Positions 37,831 to 46,911 are shown, counted from the stretch's first letter. The stretch is 64,000 bases of DNA from 43-108 sp001915545 (GCA_902491215.1 CABUGV010000016.1:1-64000), one strand, 5' to 3'. A program made the numbers and translations. Notes: generated by a model not told the origin, from the sequence alone.

Positions 37831-38490
37831 TCAAATATTTTTATTACAAGTGGTGTTTTTTTTCATATATTCTTTTGCGGGATTTCCAACAACAATACAT
37901 CCTTCATTTACTGATTTTGTAACAACGGATCCAGCACCGATATATGAATACTTACCCAAATAATCCACTTTATTCGATATAACAGTTGCTCCTGAACCTA
38001 TAAACGAATAGTCTTCCATTATTGTATTAGCACCCAAAACAACGTTACTGGCTATAAAACAATGATTTCCAATTCTTACTCCATGAGTAACTAAATCATT
38101 GTGAGATATAATGCAATTGTCACCTATTGTTGTGTCTGCTGAAACAACGCTAAATGCATGTACGCAAACACCTATCCCTAATTTTGAATATTTTGAAACT
38201 ACAGCTGATGGATGTATCAGATTTACAACACTTCCACCTTTATCTATTATTCTATTGAATAATTCAGCTCTAATCTTATTGTCACCGACACTTATCGCAA
38301 ATTGCTTACCTGCCAAGTCCATTTGGAATAAATCATCATTACATCCAATAATTGTATGCCCAAAATATTGTTCTCCAATACGATCTGATTGATAATGGTA
38401 TAGTCCTTTAACACTATAGCCACAACTTTCTGCCAAATCAATCGTTACAATGGTATTATGCCCAACACCTAATATATATATACTATTCAT
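37831..38490 (-). CDS. NeuD/PglD-type sugar O- or N-acetyltransferase
   Basis: 219 residues. N-terminal Rossmann-like domain (SIYILGVGHNTIVTIDLAES) and C-terminal left-handed beta-helix with hexapeptide repeats (CVHAFSVVSADTTIGDNCII, GNHCFIASNVVLGANTIMED). These trimeric enzymes acetylate amino sugars from acetyl-CoA. With the DegT aminotransferase nearby, an acetamido-dideoxyhexose is a plausible product. Confidence 0.88.
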   Translation of the reverse strand: MNSIYILGVGHNTIVTIDLAESCGYSVKGLYHYQSDRIGEQYFGHTIIGCNDDLFQMDLAGKQFAISVGDNKIRAELFNRIIDKGGSVVNLIHPSAVVSKYSKLGIGVCVHAFSVVSADTTIGDNCIISHNDLVTHGVRIGNHCFIASNVVLGANTIMEDYSFIGSGATVISNKVDYLGKYSYIGAGSVVTKSVNEGCIVVGNPAKEYMKKNTTCNKNI

Positions 38491-38510
38491 TATATCTTGT
38501 ATTATAAGAC

Positions 38511-39844
38511 TTAATCAATTTTATTCGTCCAATTATTTATTACTACTTTACGTTTTCCAGAACTTAATACAGGTATTTCATTTACGCATTCAACTTCAAT
38601 AATTGCATCGTCTCCCAATATTTTCTTTAATTCTATCTTTGTGAATTTAATAAACTCCGGTTTTTCCTCATATAAGCACAAACGAAAAAGATAACTCTTC
38701 TCTCCATTTTGTATGAACTGCCATTGTCTTATGTTCGAATTATTATAAATTTCTGACGGAATACTATTCCAAAGATCTAGTGGTTCGCCATTTGTTTTAA
38801 ATATTAAATCAGTTTTACGACCAGTCAAATTTTCAAGTGAGAGTATTGTTCCATCAGAAGACACAGCACCAATTGAAGCTAAATCGCCGACATCATAACG
38901 TATCATGGGCATTGCATAATTCGAGAAGTCCGTAACAACAACTCTACCGATTTCACCTTTTTCAACAGGTTCATCTGAATCTATTTTTAAAATCTCAACA
39001 AAACAATTTGCCCTATTCAATATGATATTTGTTCCTACACCATCAATTGGGGAAGACCCAAATATTCCATTCTCTTCATTACCATACTGACTAATAACAT
39101 GACAATGGAGCCTATTAATAATCCTAAAGCGAAGTGGCTCTAATAATATCTCACCTACAGATATAAAAAAGGATGATGTGGAAACTCAATATTATTCTTG
39201 ACAGCAAAACTTGTAATTGTGTCAAGTGTTGTCATGTACCCACGTATCACTTTTATTCTTTTCGATATAATCGTATTAACTATTATATTTAACTTTTCAT
39301 TGTTCAAGTTTGCATTATCCACATAGTATATATTCAAATCAGGGTTATAACTCATCATTTCTCCGCTTCCCCAATAATGCGATGCTGCTCGAAGATGCAT
39401 CATAGGCTCAAAAGAATGAAATCCAATAGCCTCATTTTCTGCTTTTATGGTGGCTATTCTTCGGATACGACAAACTGTATCTTGATAAACCTCGAATGGA
39501 GTTCCTGTCGATCCTGATGTTTTTTGAATATGTACATTTCCTTTCTGTCCTGGAATCTTATCTATGGGAGTAAGAAACTTGTCATACTGCGTTCGAATTA
39601 TCTGCTTGTTTATTACGGGAAACTCATGTAACTTTTTTCCTTTATAAGAACTGTAAAATAAAACATTAGACGTGGCAAAGTCCATAAAAGAAAACAGACG
39701 CTTCCTCCTTAATTTTTCTGCGATATCTATATTATCAATATTGGAAATATACATTACTTCCTTGTATGCTTTCCACATTGGCTGTCCTGCCAAAAAGTCT
39801 TTTATCCAATAACGTTTACGTAAGAATAAACTATGAAACCACAT
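38511..39844 (-). pseudogene. CapK-like adenylate-forming enzyme, split by a one-base frameshift
   Basis: Two frames join into a phenylacetate-CoA-ligase-like (CapK) protein of about 445 residues. The N-terminal 229 codons contain QKTSGSTGTPFEVYQD, the AMP-binding Ser/Thr/Gly loop. The C-terminal frame contains AMPMIRYDVGDLASIG. Between them the +1 frame reads SVGEILLEPLRFRIINRLHC and VISQYGNEENG, the expected middle part. The break is a run of six A (39165-39170; T on the coding strand), where seven restore the frame. CapK-type enzymes of capsule loci are thought to activate an acid for transfer to the polysaccharide. Either inactive in this isolate, phase-variable or a sequence error. Confidence 0.85.
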
Positions 39845-39851
39845 ATAATGA

Positions 39852-40961
39852 TTATTTTTTGATGCAATTTAGAACTCTTTGTATATCTTCATTACTCAAC
39901 GAATGATACATTGGAAGACATATAACAGAATTAGCCATTTTATGCGCATTTGGCAAATTCCTAGGTTCTGCACTATCTAATCCTCTATACGTAGAGAATT
40001 CACTTATAAGAGGATAGAAATAACGACGTCCTAACACATTGTGCTCCTTCATCTTGAAATAAAGTTCGTCACGGCTCATACCATATTGCGCTTCATCGAC
40101 AAATATCGGGAAATAGGCATAATTATGCTGAACACCAGGCACATCATCCATAAAGCGAATTCCTGGTATCCCATTCAGCGCTTCGCGGTAAGTGTCTGCT
40201 ACACGGCGACGTGCCTCTATTGCCTTGTCGACCTGCTTCAGATTGACCAGTCCATAGGCGGCGCGCACTTCGTCCATTTTGCTGTTGATGCCTGGAGCAA
40301 CAACAGTTGTTTCTCCTGCAAAACCGAAATTCTTTAAATAATCGATGCGTTTCTTTGTCTGTTCATCGTGCATTACCAATGCTCCGCCTTCAATGGTATT
40401 GTACACCTTAGTGGCATGAAAACTCAGCGTTGACATGTCGCCTACATTCAAAATGCTTTCCCCATTCACCTTTACCCCAAATGCATGTGCCGCATCATAG
40501 ATGACTTTCAAACCGTATTTATCTGCAATCTCTTGTATGCGCTTCGTGTCACATGGCTGTCCATACACATGTACTGGCATAATGGCAGTGGTACGAGGTG
40601 TGATGGCAGCCTCTATCTTCTCTGGATCAAGGTTACACGTCACGGGATCAATATCCACGAACACCGGCTTAATACCATTCCACCACAAAGCGTGAGTCGT
40701 GGCTACAAAACTGAACGGAGTTGTTATTACTTCACCCGTTATACGCATTGCCTGCAAAGCCGTAATGAGCGGCAAAGTTCCATTTGTGAACAAACTAATA
40801 AATGGAACATCCAAGTACTCGCACAAGGCTTTCTCCAATTCCTTATGATAATAGCCATTGTTTGTAATCCATTTACGACTCCAGATATCCTGCAAATAGA
40901 CATTAAATTCGTCCAACGATGGCATCAGCGGAGATGTCACCGTAATCAATTTCTCTTCCAT
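39852..40961 (-). CDS. DegT/DnrJ/EryC1/StrS aminotransferase
   Basis: 369 residues, PLP-dependent sugar aminotransferase. ITTPFSFVATTHALWWNGIK and FVDIDPVTCNLDPEKIEAAI, KVIYDAAHAFGVKVNG (the Asp that binds the pyridine N), and the Schiff-base Lys near 183 in LSFHATKVYNTIEGG. It makes a 4-amino or 3-amino sugar nucleotide from a keto precursor, closest in style to VioA/FdtB-like enzymes. It is the only sugar-nucleotide biosynthesis enzyme in the locus. It overlaps wzx by 16 bp. Confidence 0.92.
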   Translation of the reverse strand: MEEKLITVTSPLMPSLDEFNVYLQDIWSRKWITNNGYYHKELEKALCEYLDVPFISLFTNGTLPLITALQAMRITGEVITTPFSFVATTHALWWNGIKPVFVDIDPVTCNLDPEKIEAAITPRTTAIMPVHVYGQPCDTKRIQEIADKYGLKVIYDAAHAFGVKVNGESILNVGDMSTLSFHATKVYNTIEGGALVMHDEQTKKRIDYLKNFGFAGETTVVAPGINSKMDEVRAAYGLVNLKQVDKAIEARRRVADTYREALNGIPGIRFMDDVPGVQHNYAYFPIFVDEAQYGMSRDELYFKMKEHNVLGRRYFYPLISEFSTYRGLDSAEPRNLPNAHKMANSVICLPMYHSLSNEDIQRVLNCIKK

Positions 40962-42403
40962 CGTGGTCTGTTTCTTTTTTTATTAATCAATGACATCAGT
41001 TCATCAAGTTCCTCGAAATGCATAAGTTTAGCACCGAGCAGATAATAAGTCGCACCAATAAGGATGCCGACAATCAACTGCATCCACTGGGAATCAAAAA
41101 CCTGCACTGCGCCCCATGCAAATGCCCCCATTACCAAAGAATGAAGCAGTATATGCAACAAGTCTTTCATCTGTGCGAAATATCCGTAACTAATGAGTTT
41201 CTTCGTATAATATGTATTGTATATCAAAGCAAGCAACGAGCCTACAATCCTGCCATAACACATGGCGACAACACCCAGCGGCAATGTAATGCAGAGAACA
41301 ATGACACCTTGTATCTTTTTGATTATCTCCAATTTCAGAAAAAAGTCAGAACGACCTTTCACCTGCAAGAGATTGAGATTGATGGCATGTATAGGATACC
41401 ACATCAGAGCAAAGCACACTATCTGCAACAAGTAGATGGCACCTTCCCACTTATCCGTCAATACAAGACGGATCAAAGGGTCAGCTACGGCAGCCAAGCC
41501 TACCATCAACGGAAAAACGATGAAAGCGGAAAGACGCAAAAAACGTTTATAAACGCCGGCCAAACGTTCCGGTTCATTCTGTATGGAACATAATACAGGA
41601 AATGTAACCCCTTGAAGGATGTTTGTAATGTTCGACGAAGGATATTGAGCCAGTCCGTCTGCACGGGAATACACACCCAACATTGCAGGCGAAAAGAACT
41701 TTCCTATGACCAGTGTATAAACATTAGTATATATAGTGTCAAGTAAACCAGATGCAAGCATTTTGGAACCGAACGAGAACATTTCACGAAATGATTTCCA
41801 AGAAAACATCAAGCCAGGCATCCAGCGCACAAAAAACCACAACAAAAAGGTACTGAGCAATGAGCCGAAAACAGACTGTGCAACCAACGCCCAAACACCA
41901 AAACCGTTGTATGCCATCCACAACCCAACAAATCCGGTCAGCAATGTCACTGCCAGTGATATTTTGGCACGCGTCTTGAAGTCGATGGAAATAGAGAGTT
42001 TTGCACTCGGTATGCCGGAAAAGGAATTGATAACCAGATTGAGTGCCACAACCTTGGTAACGTCCTCCAATAAAGGTATGTCATAAAATGCGGCAATGGC
42101 AGGTGAAGCAATCCATAGCAAGACATAGAAAAAAATGCTTACGACGATGTTGAAATAAAAGACTGTCGAAAAATCAATTTCTGTCCGATCGGGCTTCCTT
42201 ATCAGAGCTGTACCAAAACCGCTGTCTATAAATTTCTGTGAAACTGAAAGGAAGATGTTCAGCATAGCCACCACACCGTAATCTTCAGGCATCAGCAATC
42301 GAGCTATAAGTATGCTGAAAACAAACTGTATTCCCTGAGTGGAGAAACGGTCGATACTGCTCCACATCACCCCTTTCACTGTCTTATCTTTTAAATCAGA
42401 CAT
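40946..42403 (-). CDS. Wzx-type repeat-unit flippase
   Basis: 485 residues with about 12-14 hydrophobic segments, lipopolysaccharide-biosynthesis/MviN-like (MOP superfamily). The start LKDKTVKGVMWSSIDRFSTQ and LIARLLMPEDYGVVAMLNIF are typical of Bacteroidales flippases. It moves the undecaprenyl-linked unit to the periplasm. It is the first gene of the contiguous operon, but about 1.3 kb of repeats and an AAA ATPase gene separate it from upxY. Confidence 0.92.
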   Translation of the reverse strand: MSDLKDKTVKGVMWSSIDRFSTQGIQFVFSILIARLLMPEDYGVVAMLNIFLSVSQKFIDSGFGTALIRKPDRTEIDFSTVFYFNIVVSIFFYVLLWIASPAIAAFYDIPLLEDVTKVVALNLVINSFSGIPSAKLSISIDFKTRAKISLAVTLLTGFVGLWMAYNGFGVWALVAQSVFGSLLSTFLLWFFVRWMPGLMFSWKSFREMFSFGSKMLASGLLDTIYTNVYTLVIGKFFSPAMLGVYSRADGLAQYPSSNITNILQGVTFPVLCSIQNEPERLAGVYKRFLRLSAFIVFPLMVGLAAVADPLIRLVLTDKWEGAIYLLQIVCFALMWYPIHAINLNLLQVKGRSDFFLKLEIIKKIQGVIVLCITLPLGVVAMCYGRIVGSLLALIYNTYYTKKLISYGYFAQMKDLLHILLHSLVMGAFAWGAVQVFDSQWMQLIVGILIGATYYLLGAKLMHFEELDELMSLINKKRNRPRWKRN

Positions 42404-42525
42404 TACCTTATACTTGACGACAAATTGTCAAATTATTATTTCTATCACCAAAAAACTTACACTCCTCACGACTTACTTTTGAACGCCAGCATAAACTGTT
42501 TTTTTAGATTTATTAGAGATTTCAT

Positions 42526-42715
42526 ACTATGCCTTTCCATTTTCAAATCCACGAAGTGAAGATGAAAACTTCACGCCTATTTTAAACAAGTTACGGGTAT
42601 CTTTGCTATAAGGTTCGGCATGTTACTTCTCTTAAAGTTGAATTAATGCATCTTCTGCACTGCCATCTAGTTGGTAATAAGAAAAGAATTTTAAAACTTA
42701 TTCGTAATGCCTATT
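42526..42715 (-). pseudogene. Deletion remnant of an AAA-ATPase-like (DUF1703) gene
   Basis: Bases 42526-42670 align with the 3' end of the AAA-ATPase-like gene at 48433-49977 (the same order: TTCCATTTT, GAAGATGAAAA, TTTTAAACAA, AATGCATCTTC, CACTGCC). From about 42679 the sequence instead matches the region upstream of that gene (GAAAAGAATTTTAAAAC then TTATTCGTAATGCC, as at 50032-50066). The body of this paralogue has therefore been deleted, leaving its two ends joined. Several substitutions and small indels show decay. Confidence 0.75.
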
Positions 42716-42724
42716 GGGCAACAA

Positions 42725-43740
42725 TGTACAGTACATGAAGACAAGGTCCCTGGTCTGGGCCAGGGATGACGTATCGCGGGCACTTGTGCAAAGCGGACTT
42801 TGCAAGGTAAACGCGAGCAGACTCGCTAGGTAAAGCGCAAAACTTGGTTTTGCTAGTCAAACGCGCTTTGCGCTAGGTAATAGCTTTATGGGTACTTACG
42901 ATATTTAAAGACAGAAGAACATGGTGCGAGTAAGCTCGCAAGGTAAACGCGCATTGCGCGAGGTAAAACATGAAGTGTGGCTTCATTAGCTAAATGCGCC
43001 TTGCGCTATGTTATTTTAAAGACAGAAAAACACAGGAACAAAAGAGTATATTGAAAAGCAAAACGTATGTTCAAGCAAGTTTGACATTCGTTTATCACTT
43101 CAATGTTTTGCACCTGCGTATGCTTATAGCACAGCTCTTCTTTTGATGAAAAGAACAAATGCGCAATATTTTGCAGTAGGCCTCCACACTGTCATTCCTG
43201 GCCAGGACCAGGAATCTTATGATGTGTGACATACGTCCTCGCAGACATTGTGCTATTCGTTAAGATAAGGTCCCTGGTCCTAGCCAGGGATGACGTATCG
43301 CGGGCAATGTACAGTTTTCGTGGGTGTATACGTTTTAAAGACAGAAGAACATAAGAACAAAAGAGAGACATAAAGACTTATAAGCATTGGCAAATGAATT
43401 TTCCATGCTTACCTTTCTTTATGCCCGTACATCTTGTGATGTGCCAGACTAAGGCTTCTTTTGTTTGAAAAGAACAGAAGGTTCTGCTTTTGTTTCTTTT
43501 AAGAATGCAATGCACGTGTGCGATGCGAACACTGTTCGCTCACGTTCAGAATACTGTGCGTGAAAAAAACTTGCTTTTGCACGAACAGGGCTTAGGAACT
43601 ATTTTGCGTTCTTATGTTCTTGTGTTCTTATGTCTTATTTAGTTTATATCCAGCTTTAGTTCCCTGGTCATTGCCAGGGATGACGCATCGTGGGCAATGT
43701 ACGGTTTTCGTGGATGTTTACATCGTTTTAAACAGAAGAG
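42725..43740. repeat. Repeat island 4, between wzx and the AAA ATPase gene
   Basis: No gene. Palindromes near 42749, 43192, 43270 and 43661 in the orientation opposite to islands 1-3. An inverted copy of the hairpin array lies at about 42786-42935, a three-hairpin element at 43050-43155 and a diverged outer-stem copy at 43369-43423. It interrupts the minus-strand capsule gene row. Confidence 0.8.
43050..43155 (-). repeat. Three-hairpin dispersed element, copy 4 (inverted)
   Basis: Reverse orientation. The outer stem is ATTGAA/TTCAAT, the middle hairpin is imperfect (GCACCTGCGTATGC), and the first-type hairpin TTCTTTT-GATG-AAAAGAA lies at 43138-43155. More decayed than the others. Confidence 0.5.
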
Positions 43741-43752
43741 TATCAATTACCA

Positions 43753-44919
43753 TCAATAATTGAACCCGAACGTCCAGAGAGGTATGACATTTCCGCTACC
43801 GAATTCTATGTCGTCTTTGACAATGTACGCATTTTCTATTCCTTCTATTTGTTTTTTGCCCTTTTTACGTCCTCCGATTTCAAAAGTATATCCATCTATC
43901 TGAAAATCGGAAACAGAAGAAGTCGTTACATCCTGATTAACACGCATCTGATTCAAGAAAAAGGTTTCACGGACATTGCCGATATCGGCTTTGTCGCCGC
44001 CCAGCACATAAATCAGGTTTGTATTGTCAAGATATATCTTATCAACTTTTCCCAGACCGCGAATGCCACTTGTATCATCACGCAACTGTGCTATCAAACC
44101 GGCTTCTTCTATGTAAAGACAATAATCAGCCACACTGTTCCGGCTGACATTAAGTACGGTTGCCAAATTGCTGATATTGGGTTTGAAGGGGACACTTTTT
44201 GATATTACGGCAAGCAAACGTTTCAGTTTACGCGCTGTAGAAACATTCATCTCTGCATACTGAGGTATATCTGCCTCCAACGATACATTCACCATCTGCA
44301 TCAATTGGGTTGTAGTGTCAACCTGAGAAAACGGATAATAACCTTGCTTCAGATAATCAGAAAAGAACTGAAAAGGACGAAAACCGGCAGGAATATCGAC
44401 CTTATGGTTTAAGATATCTGACAAGCCATAAGAGGGGAAATCATATCCGTGGAACAGATTCAAATATTCTCTGAAAGACAAGCCCTGCATATGATACATC
44501 ACAGCCCTGCGGCTCAAATCTGCCGCTCCTTTATGAATATCAAGTACAGATGAACCAGTAAAAACAACATGCAGTTCGGGATGATAATCATAAATCAGCT
44601 TTAATTCCTTGGACCAATCCTTATATCGATGGATTTCATCAATAAGGAGATATTTTCCTCCTGTTCTGACGAACTCGTCAGCCAAATCCAACAAACGGTG
44701 GTCTGCAAAATAGAAATCTTCGGCCGTCACGTACAAGGAGCTTTCACGAGGAAGTGTCTTTTTTGCATACTGTAAAACCATTGTAGTTTTTCCGACACCT
44801 CTTGGACCAGTCAAGCCAATCATTCGTCTGTTCCAATCGATACGGCCATACATGTAACGATGAAAATCGTCACTTGTCTCGCCAAGCAACTTGCTGAACC
44901 TGTCCTGCAATCTATCCAT
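43753..44919 (-). CDS. AAA-family ATPase with C-terminal DUF4143
   Basis: 388 residues from the ATG at 44919 (MDRLQDRFSKLLGETSDDFH); a TTG 13 codons earlier lies inside the promoter and is unlikely. P-loop GPRGVGKTT at 38-46, Walker B KYLLIDEIHRYKDWSKEL, sensor VVFTGSSVLDIHKG, and a C-terminal DUF4143 part with FEIGGRKKGKKQI, a PD-(D/E)xK-like motif. The family is widespread in Bacteroidales, often in many copies, with unknown function (defence, toxin-antitoxin or recombination have been suggested). It has its own promoter and two upstream palindromes, so it is an independent unit set inside the capsule locus between upxY/HAD and wzx. Confidence 0.88.
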   Translation of the reverse strand: MDRLQDRFSKLLGETSDDFHRYMYGRIDWNRRMIGLTGPRGVGKTTMVLQYAKKTLPRESSLYVTAEDFYFADHRLLDLADEFVRTGGKYLLIDEIHRYKDWSKELKLIYDYHPELHVVFTGSSVLDIHKGAADLSRRAVMYHMQGLSFREYLNLFHGYDFPSYGLSDILNHKVDIPAGFRPFQFFSDYLKQGYYPFSQVDTTTQLMQMVNVSLEADIPQYAEMNVSTARKLKRLLAVISKSVPFKPNISNLATVLNVSRNSVADYCLYIEEAGLIAQLRDDTSGIRGLGKVDKIYLDNTNLIYVLGGDKADIGNVRETFFLNQMRVNQDVTTSSVSDFQIDGYTFEIGGRKKGKKQIEGIENAYIVKDDIEFGSGNVIPLWTFGFNY

Positions 44920-44936
44920 ATATATGTTTTTTGTTA

Positions 44937-44944
44937 CAAATATA
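44937..44944 (-). promoter_or_regulatory. -7 box of the AAA ATPase gene
   Basis: TATATTTG on the minus strand, an exact TAnnTTTG match, 17 bp before the ATG at 44919. The expected -33 region falls within the palindrome at 44951-44969. Confidence 0.6.
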
Positions 44945-44950
44945 GGATTT

Positions 44951-45001
44951 TTGCTCAATCATTGAGCAATTTACGCCGTTTTTTGCTCAACCATTGAGCA
45001 A
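44951..45001. promoter_or_regulatory. Tandem palindromic operator-like sites
   Basis: Two near-identical palindromes, TTGCTCAA-TCA-TTGAGCAA (44951-44969) and TTGCTCAA-CCA-TTGAGCAA (44983-45001). Their starts are 32 bp apart, about three helical turns, so both face the same side of the helix. The first overlaps the -33 region of the ATPase promoter. This is the layout expected for a dimeric repressor that binds cooperatively. Confidence 0.6.
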
Positions 45002-45037
45002 ATCTGCAACAAAGATTGATTCAGAAAATGTCACAGC

Positions 45038-45472
45038 CTAGTCTTTCTTTCCGAAAAGTCTTTGCCAGAAGCCCCTTGGTTTATCTTCCTGTTCTGCATA
45101 CAGCTTCTCGAAATAGTCGTAGAACGTCCAATTGTTTGTTATCATATCGTATATTACTCCCCAATCCGGGAGGCCGCCGAAATTGCGGTCATCAATATAC
45201 ATATCTGCATCGATTTTGCGGGTCTTGTTATTGTGAGTACCGAAATCTTCGCCTTGGATTTCTCCGTTCACCGAGAAAAATTCCAGGCCTCTTTCCTTAC
45301 AGAACTCTACTGCTTCATCCAAAAGCTTGCCTTCGCGAACGCTCCACAGCATCAATACGTGATGTTCAGCCTGAAGCCTCTTCAGTGTGCTTATTGCAAA
45401 AGGTCTCTCCTTACCTATTTTTGGATAAGCATGTTCAACTATTGTTCCGTCAAAATCCACTGCTATTTTCAT
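45038..45472 (-). CDS. Small HAD-like hydrolase-type protein
   Basis: 144 residues. It starts with the HAD nucleophile motif MKIAVDFDGTIVEHAYP (Asp6, Asp8), and has SVREGKLLDEAVEFCKERGL and an acidic KIDADMYIDDRNFGG motif, the HAD motif IV. It is a short, capless form common in Bacteroidales. Substrate unknown. The gene overlaps the upxY 3' end by 23 bp, so the pair is co-translated as the head of the capsule transcript. Confidence 0.82.
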   Translation of the reverse strand: MKIAVDFDGTIVEHAYPKIGKERPFAISTLKRLQAEHHVLMLWSVREGKLLDEAVEFCKERGLEFFSVNGEIQGEDFGTHNNKTRKIDADMYIDDRNFGGLPDWGVIYDMITNNWTFYDYFEKLYAEQEDKPRGFWQRLFGKKD

Positions 45473-46097
45473 TAGTCAAATATTTATCTTGTGTTTGAAA
45501 AGCGCTTTTCGAATCGCTTGACCTTTTTTTCTTTCCGGAAGTATCTGCAGGCTCAAGTACTTCTACCAAATCAGGATGCACATCGGCAGCAATCGTTGCT
45601 ATTCCGTTCAAGTTGACAACTATACATTTGGAACGTACACCCTTAACTTTCATAAATACCGCTTCTACCCCGTCCAAAGCACCGCCATGGATTCGTATAC
45701 GTGTTCCTTTTGATATAGCAAGCTCATCTACAGTGAAATATATTGCCCTATTGGTTGAGGCTGTGTTGGCAACAGCTATGAAGTCGTACATCTGCTTGTC
45801 GGGCACAACCAAAGGCTGGTTGCTGACGCACCCCCGCAGATATGTAAATTGGAAATATCTATAACTTTCGACCAAGTGCTTCAGCTCTATTTCTGTAGAG
45901 CGCACAAATATCAGGTTGCTTACAGCCGGGACATCAACACGCGCTTTCTTGCCTGCAACAGTCTTTACAACAGTACGCGTGGGAAGAAAATTCTCAACAC
46001 CTTCGGCATCAAGAATCGCCTTAATTTTCATTTCATGATTGAACAACGCCCTCATTGCAAACCAAACTTTTTTACAACTACCCGCTATACCATCCAT
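45450..46097 (-). CDS. UpxY-family transcription antiterminator (NusG-like)
   Basis: 215 residues. NusG N-terminal-like domain (WFAMRALFNHEMKIKAILDA, FLPTRTVVKTVAGKKARVDV, PAVSNLIFVRSTEIELKHLV) and a C-terminal KOW-like domain near residues 130-190 (KGTRIRIHGGALDGVEAVFM). UpxY proteins of Bacteroides stop early termination of their own capsule operon. Being the most upstream gene of the row, it is placed as in Bacteroides fragilis capsule loci, but no UpxZ partner is seen. The promoter region is an invertible-type segment. Confidence 0.9.
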   Translation of the reverse strand: MDGIAGSCKKVWFAMRALFNHEMKIKAILDAEGVENFLPTRTVVKTVAGKKARVDVPAVSNLIFVRSTEIELKHLVESYRYFQFTYLRGCVSNQPLVVPDKQMYDFIAVANTASTNRAIYFTVDELAISKGTRIRIHGGALDGVEAVFMKVKGVRSKCIVVNLNGIATIAADVHPDLVEVLEPADTSGKKKRSSDSKSAFQTQDKYLTNENSSGF

Positions 46098-46257
46098 ACA
46101 TACGGTTTATCACGTTTTTCGAAAAATCACATATCTATAACTCCTCAAACCTTTCATAAAAGCTTGAAAATCAAAGCATTAGCACGGTGCACTCTTCGAT
46201 TCACCCATACTATATATTCAACTCCTTCCCCAATTACGAATAGGAATACCTTAATTC

Positions 46258-46275
46258 ACTCTTCCTTGGAGATAT
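46258..46275 (+). repeat. Left inverted repeat of the putative invertible promoter
   Basis: ACTCTTCCTTGGAGATAT. Its reverse complement recurs at 46416-46431 (16 bp) and 46486-46503 (18 bp). Lies 161 bp before the upxY start. Confidence 0.8.
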
Positions 46276-46370
46276 ATGCAGGCTTATATTTACTGTTTTA
46301 TGAACTATAAATCCTTGATACGTCATCTTTTGTTAAAAGATGCAAACATAAAGGCACATATTAAAACAGC

Positions 46371-46404
46371 TTGATTTATATCATGTTAATTATTAGTATC
46401 TTTG
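46371..46404 (+). promoter_or_regulatory. Promoter inside the invertible segment, pointing away from upxY
   Basis: TATCTTTG at 46397-46404 is an exact TAnnTTTG -7 box on the plus strand, with TTG at 46371-46373 (spacer 23 bp, slightly long). It reads to the right, into a repeat island without plus-strand genes. If the segment 46258-46431 flipped, the -7 box would move to about 46285-46292 on the minus strand and drive upxY. Confidence 0.65.
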
Positions 46405-46415
46405 CATTGTCAATA

Positions 46416-46503
46416 ATCTCCAAGGAAGAGTTGATATAACATAAGAACTGATATATACATTATTTGATAGTGTAATATGGTAAAATATCTCCAAGGAAGA
46501 GTT
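46416..46503 (-). repeat. Right inverted repeats (two direct copies)
   Basis: Two copies in direct orientation to each other and inverted to 46258-46275: ATCTCCAAGGAAGAGT (46416-46431) and ATATCTCCAAGGAAGAGT (46486-46503). Flipping with either is possible, giving a 174-bp or 246-bp invertible piece. Confidence 0.75.
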
Positions 46504-46911
46504 ATAGATATAAAAGAGACTTTCTGATTCTAATTTCACCTTTACATAAACGTCCTTACATTTATATCAGATTGTAGAAATATAAGTTATCTGCCTATCA
46601 AATTCTCAGTAAAGTATATATAAGTACAGTTATCAAATGTCAAAAGCATGAATATTTGATTATAGTGTGTACAGCCGTAACATTAGTGGACAAAATCGAC
46701 AATAGTTGGTGGTGCATTTTTAATAATAACACAAGGGAATGATGTTGCATTTGATTCCTTGCGGTCCTCTTTGACTAGGCCTAGAACCTTATGATGATGG
46801 TTGCATGTGTTTCGCCAGCATTGTACAGTTCATGAAGATGAGATCCCTGGTCCTGGCCAGGGATGACGCGTCGCGAGCATTGTGCAGTTTCCCTTGGGTA
46901 TACCTTGTTTA

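Noticed and set aside
38511..39020. Separate gene for the C-terminal CapK domain
   Set aside because: The intervening bases also translate to CapK sequence in the same frame, so it is the end of a frameshifted gene, not an independent start.
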